Origin: Balaenoptera acutorostrata
Lineage: Eukaryota > Chordata > Mammalia > Artiodactyla > Balaenopteridae
DNA length: 64,000 bases
Assembly (NCBI RefSeq): GCF_949987535.1
Contig: NC_080067.1
Coordinates: forward strand, 44,576,910 to 44,640,909
Direction: 5' to 3'
Position 1 is the stretch's first letter. Each line of letters opens with the position of its first letter. Shown here piece after piece: positions 52,400-64,000 of this stretch. A program made the position numbers and the translations under genes. Under the pieces are notes generated by a model. It was not told the origin of the DNA and searched no databases. It was given only the letters and a program-made list of their open reading frames with translations.

Positions 52400-54144
52400 G
52401 CTGAATGAATTTTGTAAGAATTTCTCTCTCTTTCACTATCTTTTTATTGTGTGTAATTTATTTTTATAATGGGGAATAGCTTATTTTCACTCCTGTGTTT
52501 ATGCCGCTTTGTACCCACCTGATTCACTGACAGAGAGATAGTAATAAATATATTACAAGATTCTTACTAGTCAGATATATGCTTCTGCAGTGAATAGAGT
52601 GTGTTGAGTCCAGTTCATTGAGCAATGAGTAGATCTGGTGTATTGCATATTCGGTTTACGGAACGGTGTCTGAGCTAATTTCACACTCTTGTTTTATGCA
52701 TCACCTCACCTCTGCTTTCCCCTTAAGCAGCCATAAGTGTGTTTTCTAAAGGTGTGACTCTGTTCTGTTTCATAATTCAGTTCTCGTAGAGCGATTTTAC
52801 CTTCCCTGTCTAAGGGCTATCTTATGATAAGTCTCTTTTTCTGTGTGACTTATTTGACTTAGTATCATCGTACCTAAATCCACTCATTATGCTGCTACTA
52901 GGCTTATGACATTGATTTCATGGCTGAGAGATATTCCACTGTACATAGGAACCACAGCTTCTGTATTCATTTTTCTCGTTCCTGGGATATTTAAGGTATA
53001 CCGAAGTCGAGATTCTTGTAAACAGGCCAGCCCTAAACTTTGGGGTGCTTGTGTCCTGTCGATGTTTGGTTTTCCCAAGATATACGCCCTTGAGCGGAAG
53101 TGCCCTATGCTCTGTAGCTCTGTTTTTTAGACGTTTTTGGAAACACCATACACTTCTCCAGAGTGGCCGTTGGCGACTTACATTCCGCCCATCAGCATAA
53201 CAAGGTTCCCATTTCTCCATGGCCTGTCCTGCATTTCTGCTTTTGCCACTTTTTCAGGATGGCCCTTTTGACCGATGCGAAGTGAGACTTCTTTGTAGTG
53301 CTGATTTGCCTTGCCCGCTTGTTTGGTTGGCCAAAAAGGGCTTGTGTGTTTTTTCCTGAATATATTCAGGAAAAAAGGCCAATGCCCCTTTTGGCCAACT
53401 GCACCATAGTAGACGTTTTGCCGCTTTTTATGTGTTTTAAAGGCGAGTCCAAACTACCTCTTGAAAACTGTTTTCTGCAATTCTGTCTCACTTTCAAATC
53501 CTCTTCGTTGCCTTACCTCAATATATTTTTGGATGACAGTTTTGATTTATAACCCTGCAAGTTTGTGAATTGCAGTGCCCCTGAGGTCCATTTGTCAACT
53601 CGTTTTTTTGGGAGCTGGCCGCAAAACCGCAGGATTGCTTCAGGCCCTATTCTGGTTCCGGGGGGCAGGTGGCCCTTATTTAATTCTTCGTCCTGATTGG
53701 AAATTAGAGTGACGTGCGCCGGTGCAAACACCAGGAGCTAGTCTCTCATTGATTCCCCCTAATCCCGTTCATCCTCCGGATAAATTGCAAACTGCAGGAA
53801 ACAGGGGGTTACAGGTGCTGATTCTCCAAGTGGGTAGATTGTTATTGAAGCGGCTGGAATGGCGAACCCACGCACCAGCAGATCAGGAATGAGGTTCTTT
53901 TAGAAACCTTTCCCGAGCACACAGTGTACCATCCTCTGGGGTTCCCATGCATGTTTTAGCTGTAGGAAGATTCCCTTCAACCTGCATATTTGTGAACCAT
54001 GGATTGGATACCACAAAGTATTACTTTAAAGGGTCTGCATTTTCTCTCCCAACCTCAACAATCCTCTCAGCCCCAAGAGTGTCCAGTGTTATGTCTCATC
54101 CGGCTGTGGGTCTAGATGTGCTCAATGCAGGTTGCATCACATCC
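52400..54144 (+). repeat. Satellite monomer E (1), diverged
   Basis: A-related but diverged, 1,745 bp. Distinctive states include GATAGTAATAAATATATTACAAG near 52538 (described by position and start/end only: GATAGT to ACAAG), GAGAGATATTCC near 52925, TTTTGATTTATAA near 53540 and GGGGTTCCC near 53938. Positions 54015-54027 carry D-like states absent from E(2). Palindrome at 53326-53399. Confidence 0.9.
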
Positions 54145-55890
54145 ACTGAATGAAATTTGTAAGAATTTCTCTCTCTTTCACTTTATTTTTATTGTGTGTA
54201 ATTTATTTTTATAATGGGGTTTAGCTTATTTTCACTGCTGTGTTTATGCCGCTTTGTACCCACTTGATTCACTGACAGAGAGATATCAATAAATATTTTT
54301 CAAGATTCTTACCAGTGAGATATATGCTTCTGCGGTGAATAGAGTGTGTTGAGTCAAGTTCATTGAGCAATGAGTAGATCTGCTGTATTGCATATTCGGT
54401 TTACGGAACGGTGTCTGAGCTAATTTCACACTCTTGTTTTATGCATCACCTCACCTCTGCTTTCCCCTTAAGCAGCCATAAGTGTGTTTTCTAAAGGTGT
54501 GACTCTGTTCTGTTTCATAGTTCAGTTCACGTAGAGCGATTTTACCTTCCCTGTCTAAGGACTATCTTATGATAAGTCTCTTTTTCTGTGTGACTTATTT
54601 GACTTAGTATCATCGTACCTAAATCCACTCATTATGCTGCTACTAGGCTTATGACATTGATTTCATGGCTGAGTGATATTGCACTGTACATAGGAACCAC
54701 AGCTTCTGTATTCATTTTTCTCTTTCCTGGGATATTTAACGTGTACCGAAGTCGAGATTCTTGTAAACAGGGCAGCCCTAAACTTTGGGGTGCTTGTGTC
54801 CTGTCGATGTTTGGTTTTCCCAAGTAATATGCCCTTGAGCGGAAGTGCCCTATGCTCTGTAGCTCTGTTTTTTAGATGTTTTTGGAAACACCATACACTT
54901 CTCCAGAGTGGCCGTTGGCGACTTACATTCCGCCCATCAGCGTAACAAGGTTCCCATTTCTCCATGGCCTGTCCTGCATTTCTGCTTTTGCCACTTTTTC
55001 AGGATGGCCCTTTTGGCCGATGGGAAGTGAGACTTCTTTGTAGTGCTGATTTGCCTTGCCCGCTTGTTTGGTTGGCCAAAAAGGGCTTGTGTGTTTTTTC
55101 CTGAATATATTCAGGAAAAAAGGCCTACGCCCTTTTTGGCCAACTGTACCATAGTAGACGTTTTGCCGCTTTTTATGTGTTTTAAAGGCGAGTCCAAACT
55201 ACCTCTTGAAAATTGTTTTCTGCAATTCTGTCTCACTTTCAAATCCTCTTCGTTGCCTTACCTCAATATATTTTTGGATGACAGTTTTCATTTATAACCC
55301 TGCAAGTTTGTGAATTGCAGTGCCCCTGAGGTCCATTTTTCAACTCCTTTTTTTGGGAGCTGGCCACAAAACCGCAGGATTGCTTCAGGCCCTATTCTGA
55401 TTCCGGGGAGCAGGTGAGCCTTTGGTTAATTCTTCGTCCTGATTGGAAATTAGAGTGACGTGTGCCTGTGCAAACACCAGGAGCTAGTCTCTCATTGATT
55501 CCCCCTAATCCCGTTCATCCTCCGGATAAATTGCAAACTGTACGAAACAGGGGGTTACAGGTGCTGATTCTCCAAGTGGGGAGATTGTTAGTGAAGTGGC
55601 TGGAATGGCGAACCCACGCACCAGCAGATCAGAAATGAGGTTCTTTTAGAAACCTTTCCCGATCACACAGTGTACCATCCTCTGGGTTCCCCATGCATGT
55701 TTTAACTGTAGGAAGATTCCCTTCCACCTGGATATTTGTGACCCATGGATTGGATACCACGCTGTATTACGTGAAAGGGTCTGCATTTTCTCTCCCAACC
55801 TCAACAATCCTCTCAGCCCCAAGAGTTTCCAGCGTTATGTCTCATCCGGCTGTGGGTCTAGATGTGCTCAATGCAGGTTGCATCACATCC
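54145..55890 (+). repeat. Hybrid satellite monomer F/A
   Basis: The first ~0.3 kb has F states (GAAATTTGTAAG at 54150, ACTGCTGTG near 54235, ACCAGTGAGA near 54311, ATCTGCTGTATTG near 54377). From about 54519 it has A states. F and A agree in between, so the switch lies in roughly 54390-54519. Palindrome at 55071-55144. Confidence 0.9.
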
Positions 55891-57637
55891 ACTGAATGAA
55901 TTTTGTAAGAATTTCTCTCTCTTTCACTTTCTTTTTATTGTGTGTAATTTATTTTTATAATGGGGTTTTGATTATTTACTCCGGTGTGTTCTTCACACTT
56001 TGTACCCACTTGAATCACTGACAGAGAGATATCAATAAATATTTTTCAAGATTCTTCCTAGTCAGATATATGATTCTGCATTGAATAGAGTGTGTTGAGT
56101 CCAGTTCATTGAGCAATGAGTAGATCTGGTGTATTGCATATTTGATTTATGGAATGGTGTCTGAGCTAATTTCAAACTCTTGTTTTATGCATCACCTCAC
56201 CTCTGCTTTCGCCTTAAGCAGCCATAAGTACGTTTTCTAAATGTGTGACTGTTCTGTTTCGTAAATCAGTTCACGTAGAGCGACTTTTACCTTCCCTGTC
56301 TAAGGGCTATCTTACGATAAATTTCTTTTTCTGTGTGATTTGTTTCACTTAGAATCATCGTACCTAAATCCACTGATTATGCTGCTACTAGGCTTATGAC
56401 ATTGATTTCATGGCTGAGTGATATTTCACTGTACATAGGTACCACAGCTTCTGTATTCATTTTTCTGTTTCCTGGGATATTTAAGGTATACCGAAGTCGA
56501 GATTCTTGTAAACAGGGCAGCCCTAAACCTTGAGGTGCTTGTGTCCTCTCGATATTTGGTTTTCCCAAGATATACGCCCTTGAGCAGAAGTGCCCTATGT
56601 TCTGTAGCTCTGTTTTTTCGATGTTTTAGGAAACACCATACACTTCTTCAGAGTGGCCGTTGGCAACTTACATTCCGCCCATCAGCGTAACAAGCTTCCC
56701 ATTTCTCCATGGCCTGTCTTGCATTTCTGGTTTTTCCACTTTTTCAGGATGGCCCTTTTGACAGATCGGAAGTGACACTTCTTTGTAGTGCTGATTTGTC
56801 TTGCCCGCTTGTTTGGTTGGCCAAAAAGGGCTTGGGTGTTTTTTCTTGAATATATTCAGGAAAAACGGCCTACGCCCTTTTTGGCCATCTGCACTATAGT
56901 AGACGTTTTGCAGCATATCATGTGCTTTAAAGGCGAGTCCAATCTACCTCTTGAAAACAGTTTCCTGCAATTCTGTCTTGCTTTCAAATCCTCTTCGTTG
57001 CCTTACCTCAATATATTTTTGGACGATAGTTTTCATTTATAACCCTGAAGGTTTGTGAATTGCAGTGCCGCTGAGGTCCATTTGTCAACTCGCTCTTTTG
57101 GGAGCTGGCCGCAGAACCGCAGGATTGCTTCAGGCCCTATTCTGGTTCCGGGGGGCAGGTGCGCCTTTGGTTAATTCTTCGTCCTGATTAGAAATTAGAG
57201 TGACGTGCGCCTGTCCAAACACCTGGAGCTAGCCTCTCTTTGGTTCCCCCTCATCCTGTTCATCCTCCGGATAAATTGCAAACTGCACGAAACAGGGGGT
57301 TACAGGTGCTGATTCTCCAAGTGGGTAGATTGTTTTTGAAGCGGCTGGAGTTGGCGAACCCACGCACTAGCAGATCAGAAATATGGTGCGTTTTAGAAAC
57401 CTTTCCCAATCACACGGTGTACCATGCACTGGGTTTCCCATGCATGTCTTAATTGTAGAAAGATTCCCTTTCCCCTCGAGATTTGGGACCCAAGGATTGG
57501 ATACCACAAAGTATTACTTTAAAGGGTCTGCATTTTCTCTCCCAACCTCAACAATCCTCTCAGCCCCAAGAGTGTCCAGTGTTATGTCTCATCCGGCTGT
57601 GGGTCTAGATGTGCTCAATGCAGGTTGCATCACACCC
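55891..57637 (+). repeat. Hybrid satellite monomer B/D (2)
   Basis: Copy of the B/D hybrid 6,986 bp upstream, with a G for T difference near 57211. Palindrome at 56816-56889. Confidence 0.9.
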
Positions 57638-59385
57638 GCTGAATGAATTTTGTAAGAATTTCTCTCTCTTTCACTATCTTTTTATTGTGTGTAATTTATT
57701 TTTATAATGGGGATTAAATTATTTTCACTCCTGTGTTTATGCCGCTTTGTACCCACTTGATTCACTGACAGAGAGATATCAATAAATACATTTCAAGATT
57801 CTTACTAGTCAGATATATGCTTCTGCGGTGAATAGAGTGTGTTGAGTCCAGTTCATTGAGCAATGAGTAGATCTGGTGTATTGCATATTCGGTTTACGGA
57901 ACGGTGTCTGAGCTAATTTCAAACTCTTGTTTTATGCATCACCTCACCTCTGCTTTCCCCTTAAGCAGCCATAAGTGTGTTTTCTAAATGTGTGACTCTG
58001 TTCTGTTTCGTAATTCAGTTCACGTATTGCGAATTTTACCTTCCCTGTCTAAGGGCTATCTTATGATAAATTTCTTTTTCTGTGTGACTTATTTCACTTA
58101 GAATCATCGTACCTAAATCCACTCATTATGCTGCTAGTAGGCTTATGACATTGATTTCATGGCTGAGTGATATTCCACTGTACATAGGAACCACAGCTTC
58201 TGTATTCATTTTTCTCTTTCCTGGGATATTTAAGGTGTACCAAAGTCGAGATTCTTATAAACAGAGCAGCCCTAAACTTTGGGGTGCTTGTGTCCTGTCG
58301 ACCTTTGGTTTTCCCATGATATACGCCCTTGAGCGGAAGTGCCCTATGCTCAGTAGCTCTGTTTTTTACATGTTTTAGGAAACACCATACACTTCTCCAG
58401 AGTGGCCCTTGGCAACTTACATTCCGCCCATCAGCGTAACAAGGCTCCCTTTTCTCCATGGCCCGTCCTGCATTTCTGGTTTTTCCACTTTTTCAGGATG
58501 GCCCTTTTGGCCGATGGGAAGTGAGACTTCTTTGTAGTGCTGATTTCCCTTGCCCGCTTGTTTGGTTGGCCATAAAGGGCTTGTGTGTTTTTTCTTGAAT
58601 ATATTCAGGAAAAAAGGCCTACGCCCTTTTTGGCCAACTGCACCATAGTAGACGTTTTGCAGCTTTTTATGTGCTTTAAAGGCGAGTCCAAACTGCCTCT
58701 TGAAAACTGTTTTCTGCAATTCTGTCTTGCTTTCAAATCCTCTTCGTTGCCTTACCTCGATGTATTTTACGACGAGAGTTTTCATTTGTAACCCTGCAGG
58801 TTTGTGGATTGCAGTGCCCCTGAGGTCCATTTGTCAACTTGCTTTTTTGGGAGCTGGCCGCAAAACCGCAGAATTGCTTCAGGCCCTATTCTGGTTCCGG
58901 GGGGCAGGTGGCCCTTATTTAATTCTTCGTCCTGATTGGAAATTAGAGTGACGTGCGCCTGTCCAAACACCTGGAGCTAGTCTCTCATTGGTTCCCCCTC
59001 ATCCTGTTCATCCTCCGGATAAATTTCAAACTGCACAAAACAGGGGGTTACAGGTGCTGATTCTCCAAGTGGGTAGATTGTTATTGAAGCGGCTGGAGTT
59101 GGCGAACCCACGCACTAGCAGATCAGAAATATGGTGCGTTTTAGAAACCTTTCCCGATCACACGGTGTACCATGCTCTGGGTTTCCCATGCATGTCTTAA
59201 TTGTAGAAAGATTCCCTTTCCCCTCGAGATTTGGGACCCAAGGATTGGATACCACAAAGTATTACTTTAAAGGGTCTGCATTTTCTCTCCCAACCTCAAC
59301 AATCCTCTCAGCCCCAAGAGTGTCCAGTGTTATGTCTCATCCGGCTGTGGGTCTAGATGTGCTCAATGCAGGTTGCATCACACCC
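57638..59385 (+). repeat. Satellite monomer D (2), diverged
   Basis: Copy of D(1), with C rather than T near 58758. Palindrome at 58565-58638. Confidence 0.9.
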
Positions 59386-61130
59386 GCTGAATGAATTTTG
59401 TAAGAATTTCTCTCTCTTTCACTATCTTTTTATTGTGTGTAATTTATTTTTATAATGGGGAATAGCTTATTTTCACTCCTGTGTTTATGCCGCTTTGTAC
59501 CCACCTGATTCACTGACAGAGAGATAGTAATAAATATATTACAAGATTCTTACTAGTCAGATATATGCTTCTGCAGTGAATAGAGTGTGTTGAGTCCAGT
59601 TCATTGAGCAATGAGTAGATCTGGTGTATTGCATATTCGGTTTACGGAACGGTGTCTGAGCTAATTTCACACTCTTGTTTTATGCATCACCTCACCTCTG
59701 CTTTCCCCTTAAGCAGCCATAAGTGTGTTTTCTAAAGGTGTGACTCTGTTCTGTTTCATAATTCAGTTCTCGTAGAGCGATTTTACCTTCCCTGTCTAAG
59801 GGCTATCTTATGATAAGTCTCTTTTTCTGTGTGACTTATTTGACTTAGTATCATCGTACCTAAATCCACTCATTATGCTGCTACTAGGCTTATGACATTG
59901 ATTTCATGGCTGAGAGATATTCCACTGTACATAGGAACCACAGCTTCTGTATTCATTTTTCTCGTTCCTGGGATATTTAAGGTATACCGAAGTCGAGATT
60001 CTTGTAAACAGGCCAGCCCTAAACTTTGGGGTGCTTGTGTCCTGTCGATGTTTGGTTTTCCCAAGATATACGCCCTTGAGCGGAAGTGCCCTATGCTCTG
60101 TAGCTCTGTTTTTTAGACGTTTTTGGAAACACCATACACTTTTCCAGAGTGGCCGTTGGCGACTTACATTCCGCCCATCAGCGTAACAAGGTTCCCATTT
60201 CTCCATGGCCTGTCCTGCATTTCTGCTTTTGCCACTTTTTCAGGATGGCCCTTTTGACCGATGCGAAGTGAGACTTCTTTGTAGTGCTGATTTGCCTTGC
60301 CCGCTTGTTTGGTTGGCCAAAAAGGGCTTGTGTGTTTTTTCCTGAATATATTCAGGAAAAAAGGCCAATGCCCCTTTTGGCCAACTGCACCATAGTAGAC
60401 GTTTTGCCGCTTTTTATGTGTTTTAAAGGCGAGTCCAAACTACCTCTTGAAAACTGTTTTCTGCAATTCTGTCTCACTTTCAAATCCTCTTCGTTGCCTT
60501 ACCTCAATATATTTTTGGATGACAGTTTTGATTTATAACCCTGCAAGTTTGTGAATTGCAGTGCCCCTGAGGTCCATTTGTCAACTCGTTTTTTTGGGAG
60601 CTGGCCGCAAAACCGCAGGATTGCTTCAGGCCCTATTCTGGTTCCGGGGGGCAGGTGGCCCTTATTTAATTCTTCGTCCTGATTGGAAATTAGAGTGACG
60701 TGCGCCGGTGCAAACACCAGGAGCTAGTCTCTCATTGATTCCCCCTAATCCCGTTCATCCTCCGGATAAATTGCAAACTGCAGGAAACAGGGGGTTACAG
60801 GTGCTGATTCTCCAAGTGGGTAGATTGTTATTGAAGCGGCTGGAATGGCGAACCCACGCACCAGCAGATCAGGAATGAGGTTCTTTTAGAAACCTTTCCC
60901 GAGCACACAGTGTACCATCCTCTGGGGTTCCCATGCATGTTTTAGCTGTAGGAAGATTCCCTTCAACCTGCATATTTGTGAACCATGGATTGGATACCAC
61001 GCGGTATTACGTGAAAGGGTCTGCATTTTCTCTCCCAACCTCAACAATCCTCTCAGCCCCAAGAGTGTCCAGTGTTATGTCTCATCCGGCTGTGGGTCTA
61101 GATGTGCTCAATGCAGGTTGCATCACATCC
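59386..61130 (+). repeat. Satellite monomer E (2), diverged
   Basis: Copy of E(1) with T at 60139, G near 60181 and A/F-like states at 61001-61013 where E(1) is D-like. Palindrome at 60312-60385. Confidence 0.9.
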
Positions 61131-62876
61131 ACTGAATGAAATTTGTAAGAATTTCTCTCTCTTTCACTTTATTTTTATTGTGTGTAATTTATTTTTATAA
61201 TGGGGTTTAGCTTATTTTCACTGCTGTGTTTATGCCGCTTTGTACCCACTTGATTCACTGACAGAGAGATATCAATAAATATTTTTCAAGATTCTTACCA
61301 GTGAGATATATGCTTCTGCGGTGAATAGAGTGTGTTGAGTCAAGTTCATTGAGCAATGAGTAGATCTGCTGTATTGCATATTCGGTTTACGGAACGGTGT
61401 CTGAGCTAATTTCACACTCTTGTTTTATGCATCACCTCACCTCTGCTTTCCCCTTAAGCAGCCATAAGTGTGTTTTCTAAAGGTGTGACTCTGTTCTGTT
61501 TCATAATTCAGTTCACGTAGAGCGATATTACCTTCCCTGTCTAAGGGCTATCTTATGATAAGTCTCTTTTTCTGTGTGACTTATTTGACTTAGTATCATC
61601 GTACCTAAATCCACTCATTATGCTGCTACTAGGCTTATGACATTGATTTCATGGCTGAGAGATATTCCACTGTACATAGGAACCACAGCTTCTGTATTCA
61701 TTTTTCTCGTTCCTGGGATATTTAAGGTGTACCGAAGTCGAGATTCTTGTAAACAGGGCAGCCCTAAACTTTGGGGTGCTTGTGTCCTGTCGGTGTTTGG
61801 TTTTCCCAAGTTATATGCCCTTGAGCGGAAGTGCCCTAAGTTCTGTAGCTCTGTTTTTTAGATGTTTTTGGAAACACCATACACTTCTCCAGAGTGGCCG
61901 TTGGCGACTTACATTCCGCCCATCAGCGTAACAAGGTTCCCATTTCTCCATGGCCTGTCCTGCATACCTGCTTTTGCCACTTTTTCAGGATGGCCCTTTT
62001 GACCGATGCGAAGTGAGCCTTCTTTGTAGTGCTGATTTGCCTTGTCAGCTTCTTTGGTTGGCCAAAAAGGGCTTGTGTGTTTTTTCCTGAATATATTCAG
62101 GAAAAAAGGCCTACGCCCTTTTTGGCCAACTGTACCATAGTAGACGTTTTGCCGCTTTTTATGTGTTTTAATGGCGAGTCCAAACTACCTCTTGAAAACT
62201 GTTTTCTGCAATTCTGTCTCACTTTCAAATCCTCTTCGTTGCCTTACCTCAATATATTTTTGGATGACAGTTTTCATTTATAACCCTGCAAGTTTGTGAA
62301 TTGCAGTGCCCCTGAGGTCCATTTTTCAACTCCTTTTTTTGGGAGCTGGCCACAAAACCGCAGGATTGCTTCAGGCCGTATTCTGATTCCGGGGGGCAGG
62401 TGAGCCTTTGGTTAATTCTTCGTCCTGATTGGAAATTAGAGTGACGTGCGCCTGTGCAAACACCAGGAGCTAGTCTCTCATTGATTCCCCCTAATCCCGT
62501 TCATCCTCCGGATAAATTGCAAACTGTACGAAACAGGGGGTTACAGGTGCTGATTCTCCAAGTGGGGAGATTGTTAGTGAAGTGGCTGGAATGGCGAACC
62601 CACGCACCAGCAGATCAGAAATGAGGTTCTTTTAGAAACCTTTCCCGATCACACAGTGTACCATCCTCTGGGTTTCCCATGCATGTTTTAGCTGTAGGAA
62701 GATTCCCTTCCACCTGGATATTTGTGACCCATGGATTGGATACCACGCGGTATTACGTGAAAGGGTCTGCATTTTCTCTCCCAACCTCAACAATCCTCTC
62801 AGCCCCAAGAGTTTCCAGCGTTATGTCTCATCCGGCTGTGGGTCTAGATGTGCTCAATGCAGGTTGCATCACATCC
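61131..62876 (+). repeat. Satellite monomer F, diverged A-like
   Basis: Single copy in the window. A-like in its 3' half and E-like at its start, with many private states: GCGATATTACC near 61524, GTCGGTGTTTGG near 61789, GCATACCTGC near 61963, CTTGTCAGCTTC near 62041 and AATGGCGAG near 62169. Palindrome at 62057-62130. Confidence 0.88.
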
Positions 62877-64000
62877 ACTGAATGAATTTTGTAAGAATTT
62901 CTCTCTCTTTCACTTTCTTTTTATTGTGTGTAATTTATTTTTATAATGGGGTTTTGATTATTTACTCCGGTGTGTTCTTTACGCTTTGTACCCACTTGAT
63001 TCACTGACAGAGAGATATCAATAAATATTTTTCAAGATTCTTACTAGTCAGATATATGCTTCTGCGTTGAATAGAGTGTGTTGAGTCCAGTTCATTGAGC
63101 AATGAGTAGATCTGGTGTATTGCATATTTGATTTATGGAACGGTGTCTGAGCTAATTTCAAACGCTTGTTTTATGCATCACCTCACCTCTGCTTTCGCCT
63201 TAAGCAGCCATAAGTACGTTTTCTAAATGTGTGACTCTGTTCTGTTTCATAATTCAGTTCACGTAGAGCGAAATTTACCTTCCCTGTCTAAGGGCTATCT
63301 TACGATAAATTTCTTTTTCTGTGTGATTTATTTCACTTAGAATCATCGTACCTAAATCCACTGATTATGCTGCTACTAGGCTTATGACATTGATTTCATG
63401 GCTGAGTGATATTCCACTGTACATAGGTACCACAGCTTCTGTATTCATTTTTCTGTTTCCTGGGATATTTAACGTGTACCGAAGTCGAGATCCTTGCAAA
63501 CAGGGCAGCCGTAAACCTTGGGGTGCTTGTGTGCTCTCGATATTTGGTTTTCCCAAGATATACGCCCTTGAGCGGAAGTGCCCTATGCTCTGTAGTTCTG
63601 TTTTTTCGATGTTTTAGGAAACACCATACACTTCTTCAGAGTGGCCGTTGGCAACTTACATTCCGCCCATCAGCGTAACAAGCTTCCCATTTCTCCATGG
63701 CCTGTCTTGCATTTCTGGTTTTTCCACTTTTTCAGGATGGCCCTTTTGACAGATGGGAAGTGAGACTTCTTTGTAGTGCTGATTTGCCTTGCCCGCTTGT
63801 TTGGTTGGCCAAAAAGGGCTTGGGTGTTTTTTCTTGAATATATTCAGGAAAAACGGCCTACGCCCTTTTTGGCCATCTGCACTATAGTAGACGTTTTGCA
63901 GCATATCATGTGCTTTAAAGGCGAGTCCAATCTACCTCTTGAAAACAGTTTCCTGCAATTCTGTCTTGCTTTCAAATCCTCTTCGTTGCCTTACCTCAAT
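62877..64000 (+). repeat. Satellite monomer G, partial (cut by window edge)
   Basis: The first 1,124 bp of a B-related monomer. It has the B-type GTTTTGATTATTT but keeps the CT dinucleotide that typical B has lost and has the C-like GCGAAATTTACC, so it may resemble a B/C precursor. Palindrome at 63804-63877. Confidence 0.85.

Larger units (their letters stand above)
47159..54144 (+). repeat. Four-monomer HOR, copy 1 (A, B/D, D, E; 6,986 bp)
   Basis: A different unit from the ABC family. It starts with a normal A, continues with a B that turns D-like in its last third, then the divergent D and E. Bases up to about 47500 are A-type, whereas the same position of copy 2 is F-type, so the repeat period is 6,986 bp but the copied tract does not coincide with the monomer boundary. 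Confidence 0.9.
54145..61130 (+). repeat. Four-monomer HOR, copy 2 (F/A, B/D, D, E; 6,986 bp)
   Basis: Near-identical to copy 1 from about 54.4 kb onward. I noted single differences at 57211 (B/D), 58758 (D), 60139 and 60181 (E), plus a five-base cluster at 61001-61013. The first ~0.3 kb matches monomer F (61131 onward) rather than A, which marks the recombination junction that generated the duplication. Confidence 0.9.
1..64000 (+). repeat. Satellite DNA array, ~1.75-kb monomer with higher-order repeats
   Basis: The same ~1,746-bp unit recurs head-to-tail from first to last base with no inversion and no foreign insertion. I set the monomer boundary at the A/G-CTGAATGAA motif, which recurs at 1, 1747, 3493, 5240 and so on. 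Monomers group into types A, B and C (left 47 kb) and the more diverged D, E, F and G (right 17 kb). Copies of one type in successive HOR units differ by only a handful of substitutions, whereas A, B and C differ from each other at many fixed sites. That is the signature of HOR amplification. Unit length and embedded elements suggest the common satellite of cetaceans; this is inference. The DNA is presumably constitutive heterochromatin; the sequence does not show whether it is centromeric, interstitial or terminal. Confidence 0.97.

Noticed and set aside
1..64000. CRISPR array or other spaced-repeat defence system
   Set aside because: Repeats are contiguous kilobase units without unique spacers or associated genes.
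1..64000. Fully functional L1 or other autonomous element
   Set aside because: Only a decayed 3' fragment is present; no reverse transcriptase or endonuclease motifs are visible in any frame.
1..64000. A previously undescribed gene system
   Set aside because: No non-repetitive stretch exists in the window, and no frame longer than 137 codons; the novelty, if any, is in repeat origin and organisation.

Overview
The whole 64-kb window is one uninterrupted tandem satellite array. I see no host gene, rRNA, tRNA, CRISPR array or other unique sequence. The unit is a monomer of about 1,746 bp, always in the same orientation: 36 complete copies and one partial copy at the right edge. Each monomer carries a long stretch recognisable as the 3' part of a mammalian LINE-1 (L1) in antisense, interrupted by a 74-bp palindrome that looks like a short mariner-type inverted-repeat element common in cetartiodactyl genomes. 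L1 points to a mammal and the palindrome to a cetartiodactyl. The monomer length is close to the roughly 1.75-kb 'common cetacean satellite' of whales, so a whale outside the dolphin group (where that unit is nearer 1.58 kb) is my best guess. I could not compare the sequences directly. Layout: monomers fall into types. In the left 47 kb there are three, A (1,746 bp), B (1,746 bp) and C (1,747 bp), arranged as a 5,239-bp higher-order repeat (HOR) A-B-C. Complete ABC units lie at 1-5239, 5240-10478, 17466-22704, 22705-27943 and 31438-36676. A four-monomer variant (10479-17465) contains a C/B hybrid monomer. Two-monomer variants of 3,494 bp (27944-31437, 36677-40170, 40171-43664, 43665-47158) contain an A/B hybrid. 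These longer and shorter units are what unequal crossing-over inside the monomers would produce. The ABC plus two-monomer block has itself been copied as an 8,733-bp segment (about 22705-31437 and 31438-40170). From 47159 the pattern changes to a 6,986-bp four-monomer unit (A, B/D hybrid, D, E) present twice (47159-54144 and 54145-61130), then a single diverged A-like monomer F (61131-62876) and a partial diverged monomer G (62877-64000). The right quarter is more heterogeneous, as expected towards an array edge or an older layer. Nothing here reads as a protein-coding system: short open frames recur only because the same non-coding unit recurs, and the minus-strand ones are fragments of L1 ORF2 and its shifted frames. 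The informative content is the origin of the monomer (L1 plus a nested palindromic element) and the readable history of crossovers, amplifications and small conversion tracts.
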